From: Gammaproteobacteria bacterium
Lineage (GTDB): Bacteria; Pseudomonadota; Gammaproteobacteria; Steroidobacterales; Steroidobacteraceae
Assembly: GCA_016874295.1 (NCBI GenBank)
Contig: VGUH01000011.1
Location: 22,879-86,878, forward strand
DNA length: 64,000 nucleotides
Direction: 5' to 3'
How positions within the stretch are numbered: the first letter of the stretch is position 1; the number at the start of each line of letters is the position of its first letter. Positions 57,087 through 64,000 of this stretch are shown here, in pieces. The notes under the pieces were generated by a model. It saw nothing but the letters and a program-made list of their open reading frames with translations, was not told the origin of the DNA and ran no database searches. Made by a program: the position numbers and the translations under genes.

Positions 57087-58333
57087 GAACGCCCGCGTTC
57101 ATCGCCGCCCTGCTGCTCGCGCCAGCTCTTGCCGGGGCGCAGGATGTCCTGATCCGCGGCGCGCGCGTGCACACCGCATCGGCCGCGGGCACGCTCGAGA
57201 GCGCCGACGTCCTCGTGCGGGATGGCCGCATTGCGGCGATCGGCGCCGGCCTCGCCGCGCCGGCAGGCGCCGCCGTGGTCGAGGCCGGGGGCCGGCCGCT
57301 CACGCCGGGTCTGTTCGGCGGGATCACGCAGATCGGGCTCGAGGAGGTGAACCTCGAGCCCTCGACCTACGACGCACAACTGAAGCTCGCGGCCCCGGCC
57401 TGGCAGCACATGTGGCGGCCGGAATTCGACGTGACGCCGGCCTTCAACAGCCGCTCCATCGTGCTGGCAGTCGCGCGCGTCGAGGGCGTGACCTGGGGCA
57501 CGATCGCGCCGCTCGCCGCGGACAGCCTCGTCATCGGCCAGGGATCCGCCGTCACGCTCGACGGCCGCTTCGATGCTGCGCTCCCGAACAGCCGGACGCT
57601 GTTCGTGAACTGGGGCAGTGCCGCGCACGCCGCCTCGGGCGGCAGCCGCGCGGCGCAGTACATGCTGTTCGACCAGGCGATTCGCGAGGTGCGTGAGCCC
57701 GGTTCGAGCGGCGCCGCCGCGCTGCTGCAGCCGGAGGGCCGCGCGGCGCTCAAGGGCTACCTGGCCGGCGGGCGTGTCGTGTTCTTCGTCGAGCGCGCGA
57801 GCGACATCCGTGAGATCGTGCGCTTTGCACAGGCGCGCGGCATGAAGCCGGTGGTCGCAGGCGGTGCCGAGGCCTGGATCGTCGCCCGCGAGCTCGCTGA
57901 AGCGGGCGTGCCGGTGATTTTGGACCCGCTCGAGAACCTGCCGAGCGACTTCGACAAGCTCGGCGCGCGGTTCGATAACGCCAAGCTGCTGCACGAGGCC
58001 GGCGTCACGATTGCCTTTTCACAGACCATCAGCCATCAGCTGCGCAAGAACCGCCAGCTCGCCGGCAACGCCGTCGCGCACGGCCTGCCCTGGGAGGCGG
58101 CGCTGGCCGCGATCACTTCCGTGCCGGCGGAGATCTTCGGGCAGGGCGCCGCACGCGGGCGCATCGCTGCGGGCCAGGCAGCCGACCTGGTGCTCTGGAG
58201 CGGCGACCCGCTCGAGGTCACGTCGGTCGCGGAGCAGGTCTGGATCGCCGGCAATCCGGTCACCATGCGCTCGCGCCAGACCGAGTTGCGTGATCGCTAC
58301 CTGGAACGCCTGAGGTCGGGCGCCACGGACTGA
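57083..58333 (+). CDS. Exported amidohydrolase-like protein lacking the HxH metal motif
   Basis: 416 residues from GTG 57083, with a signal peptide MRTPAFIAALLLAPALAGAQ. It is related to the preceding protein: DVLIRGARVHTASAAGTLES and a composite C-terminal domain GRIAAGQAADLVLWSGDPLE. Where the metal-binding HxH should be, the sequence is LTPGLFGGITQIG, so at least the first two ligands are absent. It may be a non-catalytic partner of the upstream enzyme. Translationally coupled to it. Confidence 0.75.
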
Positions 58334-58334
58334 C

Positions 58335-58684
58335 GTGGCCGCGCTCACGATCTTCCACAATCCGAAGTGCAGCAAGAGCCGTGAGACGCTCGCGCTGCTC
58401 GAGGCACGCGGTTTGCGCCCGCGCGTGGTCCGGTACCTGGAAAGCCCGCCGACCGCCGCCGAGCTCGCCGGGATCGTCCGCAAGCTCGGCATACGGCCCG
58501 AGCAGCTCGTGCGCAGGGGCGAGGACATCTACAAGGCGCGCTACGCGGGCCTCGCGCTCAGCGACGAGGAATGGATTGCGGCGATGATCGAGCACCCGGT
58601 CCTGATCGAGCGGCCGATCGTCGTCGCGGGAACGCGCGCCGTCATCGGCCGGCCGCCGGAGCGCGTATCAGCACTGCTCGACAT

Positions 58685-58688
<4 letters not shown>
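58335..58688 (+). CDS. arsC: ArsC-family (arsenate reductase-like, glutaredoxin-type) protein
   Basis: 117 residues from GTG 58335. The thioredoxin-fold start LTIFHNPKCSKSRETLALLE carries the single catalytic Cys, and IYKARYAG, HPVLIERPIVV and AVIGRPPERV match ArsC/YfgD proteins. No arsR or arsB is near, so a housekeeping YfgD-like role is as likely as arsenate reduction. Confidence 0.8.
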
Positions 58689-60520
<1,832 letters not shown>

Positions 60521-60523
<3 letters not shown>

Positions 60524-60626
60524 CCTGAACGGACCTGAACGGTGCCGGGTCGCACTGACCTGAATGGTGCCGGGTCGCACTTATCGCACTTATTTGCAAT
60601 AAGTACGATAAGTGCGACCCGGCACC
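60521..60626. repeat. REP-like element: direct repeats plus 61-bp hairpin
   Basis: Starting at the ABC gene stop, ACCTGAACGG is repeated, GGTGCCGGGTCGCACT occurs at 60541-60556 and again at 60566, and 60566-60626 is a near-perfect inverted repeat (21 bp, one C/A mismatch, 7 bp, 3-base loop). It looks like a dispersed palindromic repeat of the REP/RAYT kind and may also end transcription from both sides. No transposase is nearby. Confidence 0.75.
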
Positions 60627-60633
60627 GTCTGGG

Positions 60634-60906
60634 CTACTTCAGGTGACGGCGCAGCAGGTAGAAGGCGCCGACGCTGAGGCCGGCGAGCGCGAACATCGCG
60701 GATACCGCCGCGAGCAGCACGAACAGCAGCGCCCCCGACACCGGACGGGCGACAATGACCTCGCGGCTCGCTTCCAGAACCTCGAACAGCGCCCGGTGCA
60801 CGTCGGCCGACTTCGCGAGCATGGCGAGCGCAATGCAGAGCAACGCCAGGAAGGCCGCGCGACGCCAGACCGCGCCATGGTGCCCAACAGCGCCTTCATG
60901 CTTCAT
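60634..60906 (-). CDS. Small two-helix membrane protein, unknown
   Basis: 90 residues from ATG 60906 (MKHEGAVGHHG). Two hydrophobic helices, AAFLALLCIALAMLA and GALLFVLLAAVSAMFALAGL, with a basic C-terminus LLRRHLK. No family recognised. Divergent from the SDR gene, 50 bases apart. Confidence 0.55.
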   Translation of the reverse strand: MKHEGAVGHHGAVWRRAAFLALLCIALAMLAKSADVHRALFEVLEASREVIVARPVSGALLFVLLAAVSAMFALAGLSVGAFYLLRRHLK

Positions 60907-60955
60907 CTGGCCGTGAGTCTGCCACAGGCGGCTGCCCGCCCCTACAATGCGACGC

Positions 60956-61696
60956 ATGGCAACACGCATCGCCCTCGTCACCGGCGCCAGCTCCGGCATC
61001 GGCGCGGCCATCGCCCGCCGCCTCGCCGCAGACGGCTGGCAGCTGCTCGCCGCCGGCCGGGACGCCGCGCGCACCCAGGCGCTGGCGGCCGACGCCGCGG
61101 CAATCCGTCCCTGGGTGGGCGCGCTCTCGACCTCGGCCGACGCGGACCGCCTCGTCGCCGACTGCGTGCGCAGCTTCGGCGGGCTCGACCTGCTCGTGAA
61201 CAACGCCGGGATCTACGAAGTCGCCGATACCGAGCGCACCACCGATGAATCCTGGCAGCGGACCATCGCCATCAACCTCTCGATGCCCTTCTATCTCAGC
61301 CGCGCGGCGCTTCCCGAGTTGCGCAGGCGCAAGGGCTCGATCGTCAACATCGCCTCGGACTGGGGCCTCAAGGGCGGCGCCAACGCGGTCGCATATTGCG
61401 CGTGCAAGGGCGGTCTCGTGCTGATGACGCGCGCCATGGCGATCGATCATGCCGACGAAGGCATTCGCGTGAACGCGGTCTGCCCCGGCGACGTCGAGAC
61501 GCCGATGCTGTATCGCAGCGGCGCGACCCGCGGCGTGGATGAGAAGACGGCATTGCGCCAGGCGAATGCGGAATCGCGCAGCGGCCGCGTGACGACGCCC
61601 GAGGAAGTCGCTGCCGTCGTCGCCTTCCTCGCTTCCGACGACGCGCGGCAGATCAACGGCGCCGCAATCCCGATTGACGGCGGCGGCCTCGCCTGA
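60956..61696 (+). CDS. Short-chain dehydrogenase/reductase
   Basis: 246 residues from ATG 60956 (249 from ATG 60947). Cofactor motif TGASSGIGAAIARRL (residues ~9-23), LVNNAGIYEV, catalytic region NIASDWGLKGGANAVAYCAC with Tyr-x3-Lys, and a C-terminal INGAAIPIDGGGLA. A TACAAT box at 60943-60948 puts the transcription start at or next to ATG 60956, suggesting a leaderless message. Substrate not predictable. Confidence 0.85.
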   Translation: MATRIALVTGASSGIGAAIARRLAADGWQLLAAGRDAARTQALAADAAAIRPWVGALSTSADADRLVADCVRSFGGLDLLVNNAGIYEVADTERTTDESWQRTIAINLSMPFYLSRAALPELRRRKGSIVNIASDWGLKGGANAVAYCACKGGLVLMTRAMAIDHADEGIRVNAVCPGDVETPMLYRSGATRGVDEKTALRQANAESRSGRVTTPEEVAAVVAFLASDDARQINGAAIPIDGGGLA

Positions 61697-61715
61697 TGCC
61701 CGGCAGCGGCCTCGC

Positions 61716-63872
61716 CTAGTAGCGGAAGGTGTAGCTCAGCTTCACGGTGAGGTCCGACACCAGCGGGCGAAACGACCCGTCGCGGTCGAAATCCTCGCGC
61801 AGGGTATTGAACGCCAGCACGCCCTCCTGTCCCGCCCGCGGCACCCAGCGCAGGATGCTGTTGAGTCCGACCGTGTCCGTGACATTGTCGTACTGGATGA
61901 AGTTCTCCCAGGACCAGGCCGTGCTGAAGGCGACGTCGAGATTCAGCGTCGCGAGACGCGTGATGAAATCGCCCTGCGGCAGGTCAACGTCATTGTATGC
62001 GCCGCCAAGTACGACCTTGAGGTGCTTGCTCGGTCGCCAGGTCGTCCTCGTCTCGAACAGGAAGATGTCGCCATCGTAGAAACCGCCGCCGCAGACCGAC
62101 GATTCGGTGGAGAGCACGCGTTGCTCGCCGGTCTTGAGGGTGATGCAGGTGTAGTCGAAGCGGTAGTCGCCGCCCGGGATCACGATGCCGTCTGAGATCT
62201 CGAACGGCTCGACGAACTCCTCCTCCTGGAACAGATGCATGAGCACCAGGTGATCGGACGACTGGTTCGCGGCCCCGAAGAACTTCAGGTTGACCTGCCG
62301 GCTGCGATCGTCCCCGTCGATCGGCTCGATGAACTCGGCCTCTACCTCGGTCTTGATACTGCGGATCCAGTGGCCATCGGGCCGCCACGTGTAGCCGAGC
62401 TCGGCGCTCGTCGCCTCGATGTCCGTGCGGCTCGCGAAACCGAGCGCCGGGAAGAAATTCCTCCCGAGCACCTTGAGCGCGGCCTTGCCGTTCCAGCCCT
62501 CGCTGTTCGGCACACCGAATCCGATTCCGTACCCGGCGTCGTCGCCGGAAACGCCTTCGGTGTCGGTCTGCTGGTACCAGGCCGTGGCCTCCAGGCTGCG
62601 CCCGCCGCCGAAGCGCGTGTTCAGGTAGCGGAAATCGACGCCGACCAGGCTGTTGTCGACGGCCGTATCGGGATTGCCGCTGGTCACGATGACGCCGAGG
62701 CTCGACTCCTCGAGCACGTTGACCGCGACACGCCCGACGAAGAGCTCCGCGGAATCCGGCCCGACGGCCGCGTCCTGGCGCACGCCCAGCACGCCCACGC
62801 TGACCGGTCCCGCGCGCCCGGTGAGCTTCAATCCGGCATCGAGCGTCAGCGTCTCGCCCTCGTCATCGAGGCCGATGCGGCGCGAGAAGAACGGCAGCCC
62901 GCTCTCCTCTTCCAGGCGACCAAACTGGAAGATGTCCGAGTCCTGCAGGAAGAAAGCACGCTGCTCCGGGAAGAACAGATCGAAACGCGTCAGGTTGACC
63001 TGGCGCGTGTCGACGGTCGTGCCGGAGAAATCCGGGTTGAGCGTCAGCGCCGCGGTCATGGACGGCGTGACCTTCCAGAACACGTCGAGCGACGGCTCCA
63101 GGAAATCGTCCGTTTCGTCCGTCACGTGGTCGCGCGTGGAACCTGCGCGCAGGCCGGGAACCACATCGAGCCCGCGGCCCTGCTGCAGGCCGGCCAGTCC
63201 CGTGACCAGCCCGGTGCGCACCAGGTCCTGCTTGCGGTTGTACGATACCCAGCCGAACTGCTCGCTGTCGGCGCCCTTCCAGCGCGTGAAGTTGACGCCC
63301 CAGGCGTCGCGCGCGGGATCGAAGGACAGTGTCTTGATGGGGATCGCCGCCTCGGCGGCCCAGCCCTCGTCGTCGATCCGTCCCGCGGCGTCCCAGAGCC
63401 CTTCCCAGTCCCAGTTCTGTCGCTCCTCGTCGATGTAGATGGCTTCGCTGCGCATCCCGTTCGAATTGACGTCGAACATGTAGCCGGCGCGGCCCTGGTC
63501 GAACGGATCGAGGATGATCGAAAAGCTGTCTTCCCCGAAGGAGTAGTCGCGCCTGCTCAGGACCTTCGCGACGATCCTGTCCGGCTGCGAGTCGAAGAAC
63601 CGCGCCGCGAAATAGAGGTTGTCGTCGTCGAACGCGACGTACACGCGTGAACGCTCGCCCGGCGTGCCGAACTCGTTCGAAACGACGATATGCAGGTCCT
63701 CGACGAATGCGGCCTCGCGCCACACGGCGTCGTCGAGGCGACCGTCCAGCACGGGCGGCGTCGCCGCGCGGCGCGCCGCCACGACCTTGCGCCCGGGCGC
63801 ATCCGCCGCCGCCGTCGCCGCGGCCGCTGCGGCCAGACACATGATCGCCGCGGTCACGGCACCCGTCTTCAT
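61716..63872 (-). CDS. Outer-membrane protein with N-terminal carbohydrate-binding-like (DOMON-type) domain, DUF5916-like
   Basis: 718 residues from ATG 63872, with a signal peptide (MKTGAVTAAIMCLAAAAAAT). Residues ~40-240 fit the CBM9/DOMON-like fold (PPVLDGRLDDAVWREAAFVE, YVAFDDDNLYFAARFFDSQP, SFSIILDPFDQGRAGYMFDV). The rest is rich in alternating beta strands with repeated D/G turns (RFDLFFPEQRAFFLQDSDIF, FFSRRIGL), ending in LSYTFRY with the terminal aromatic of outer-membrane barrels. Function unknown; a possible role in binding extracellular substrates. Transcribed toward the SDR gene. Confidence 0.75.
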   Translation of the reverse strand: MKTGAVTAAIMCLAAAAAATAAADAPGRKVVAARRAATPPVLDGRLDDAVWREAAFVEDLHIVVSNEFGTPGERSRVYVAFDDDNLYFAARFFDSQPDRIVAKVLSRRDYSFGEDSFSIILDPFDQGRAGYMFDVNSNGMRSEAIYIDEERQNWDWEGLWDAAGRIDDEGWAAEAAIPIKTLSFDPARDAWGVNFTRWKGADSEQFGWVSYNRKQDLVRTGLVTGLAGLQQGRGLDVVPGLRAGSTRDHVTDETDDFLEPSLDVFWKVTPSMTAALTLNPDFSGTTVDTRQVNLTRFDLFFPEQRAFFLQDSDIFQFGRLEEESGLPFFSRRIGLDDEGETLTLDAGLKLTGRAGPVSVGVLGVRQDAAVGPDSAELFVGRVAVNVLEESSLGVIVTSGNPDTAVDNSLVGVDFRYLNTRFGGGRSLEATAWYQQTDTEGVSGDDAGYGIGFGVPNSEGWNGKAALKVLGRNFFPALGFASRTDIEATSAELGYTWRPDGHWIRSIKTEVEAEFIEPIDGDDRSRQVNLKFFGAANQSSDHLVLMHLFQEEEFVEPFEISDGIVIPGGDYRFDYTCITLKTGEQRVLSTESSVCGGGFYDGDIFLFETRTTWRPSKHLKVVLGGAYNDVDLPQGDFITRLATLNLDVAFSTAWSWENFIQYDNVTDTVGLNSILRWVPRAGQEGVLAFNTLREDFDRDGSFRPLVSDLTVKLSYTFRY

Positions 63873-64000
63873 ACGGCAGTTTAAATTGTTGACAACTTGA
63901 GGAAAATCAAAGGCGTAAGGGGGTGTACGGCGTCTGTACGGCGCGCCGTACGGAAAAAACGTAAGCCCTTGCCAGATAAAATCTCCAATCATTTCAATGA
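63873..64000 (-). promoter_or_regulatory. Upstream region of the outer-membrane protein gene with GTAC palindrome
   Basis: Contains GTACGGCGCGCCGTAC (perfect 16-bp palindrome, about 63937-63952) next to TACGGAAAAAACGTAA (63949-63964) and an A/T-rich TTGTCAACAATTTAAACT stretch just before the gene. A near copy of the TACGGAAA-AACGTAA motif is upstream of the ilv operon. No gene seen. Confidence 0.35.

Overview
The window is high-GC, densely packed bacterial DNA with short gaps, frequent 4-base ATGA/GTGA overlaps and many GTG/TTG starts. The gene architectures point to a gammaproteobacterium, probably near Xanthomonadales/Nevskiales/Steroidobacterales. These are fused ThrA (aspartokinase-homoserine dehydrogenase), PheA (chorismate mutase-prephenate dehydratase), HisB, HisIE and CysG, a fused cysIJH-cysG set, Xanthomonas-like ArgG/ArgH/acylornithine-transcarbamylase forms, and an ilvC-(ilvG-ilvM) order. 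That placement is inference. No tRNA, rRNA, CRISPR array, phage or complete insertion sequence was seen.

The first ~53.8 kb is almost entirely amino-acid biosynthesis. In order: an ilvC-[ilvG/ilvM remnant]-thrA-thrB-thrC operon (minus strand, behind an Ile/Val/Leu leader peptide); a divergent arginine locus (P-loop protein-argC-argB leftward, argR-argG-argF'-argH rightward); a methylated-amine module (thioesterase, MttB-like methyltransferase, two dimethylglycine/sarcosine dehydrogenase-like flavoproteins); pheA with a Phe leader; ilvD; two small membrane proteins; leuACDB with a Leu leader; cysJIHG-cysB; metX-metB behind a SAM-I riboswitch; a TrpR-like repressor followed by hisGDCBHAFI; a Trp leader followed by trpEGDCFBA; and proC. 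Thr, Ile/Val, Arg, Phe, Leu, Cys, Met, His, Trp and Pro pathway genes are therefore neighbours, with nearly every operon carrying its own RNA or repressor control.

Four peptide-coding attenuators (ilv, phe, leu, trp) can be read directly. Three of them (ilv, phe, leu) end in the same GC stem, AACCCCGCA...TGCGGGGTT, and the end of the leader-coding region in ilv and leu can pair with the terminator 5' arm as an antiterminator. Other controls visible are a pair of ARG-box-like sites between the divergent arg operons, a trp-operator-like palindrome inside the his-operon promoter, and a CysB-like palindrome before cysJ.

From 53.8 kb on the content becomes general: an SLC13-type transporter broken by a frameshift, two secreted amidohydrolase-like proteins, an ArsC-family protein, an ABC exporter, a 61-bp hairpin repeat, a small membrane protein, an SDR oxidoreductase and a large predicted outer-membrane protein (DUF5916-like).

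Points deserving attention: the in-frame ilvG-ilvM deletion scar, the unidentified P-loop protein and unusual transcarbamylase in the arginine locus, the ATT start of hisF, the family of related attenuators, and single-base frameshifts in metX and the SLC13 gene. The frameshifts could be real or sequencing errors.
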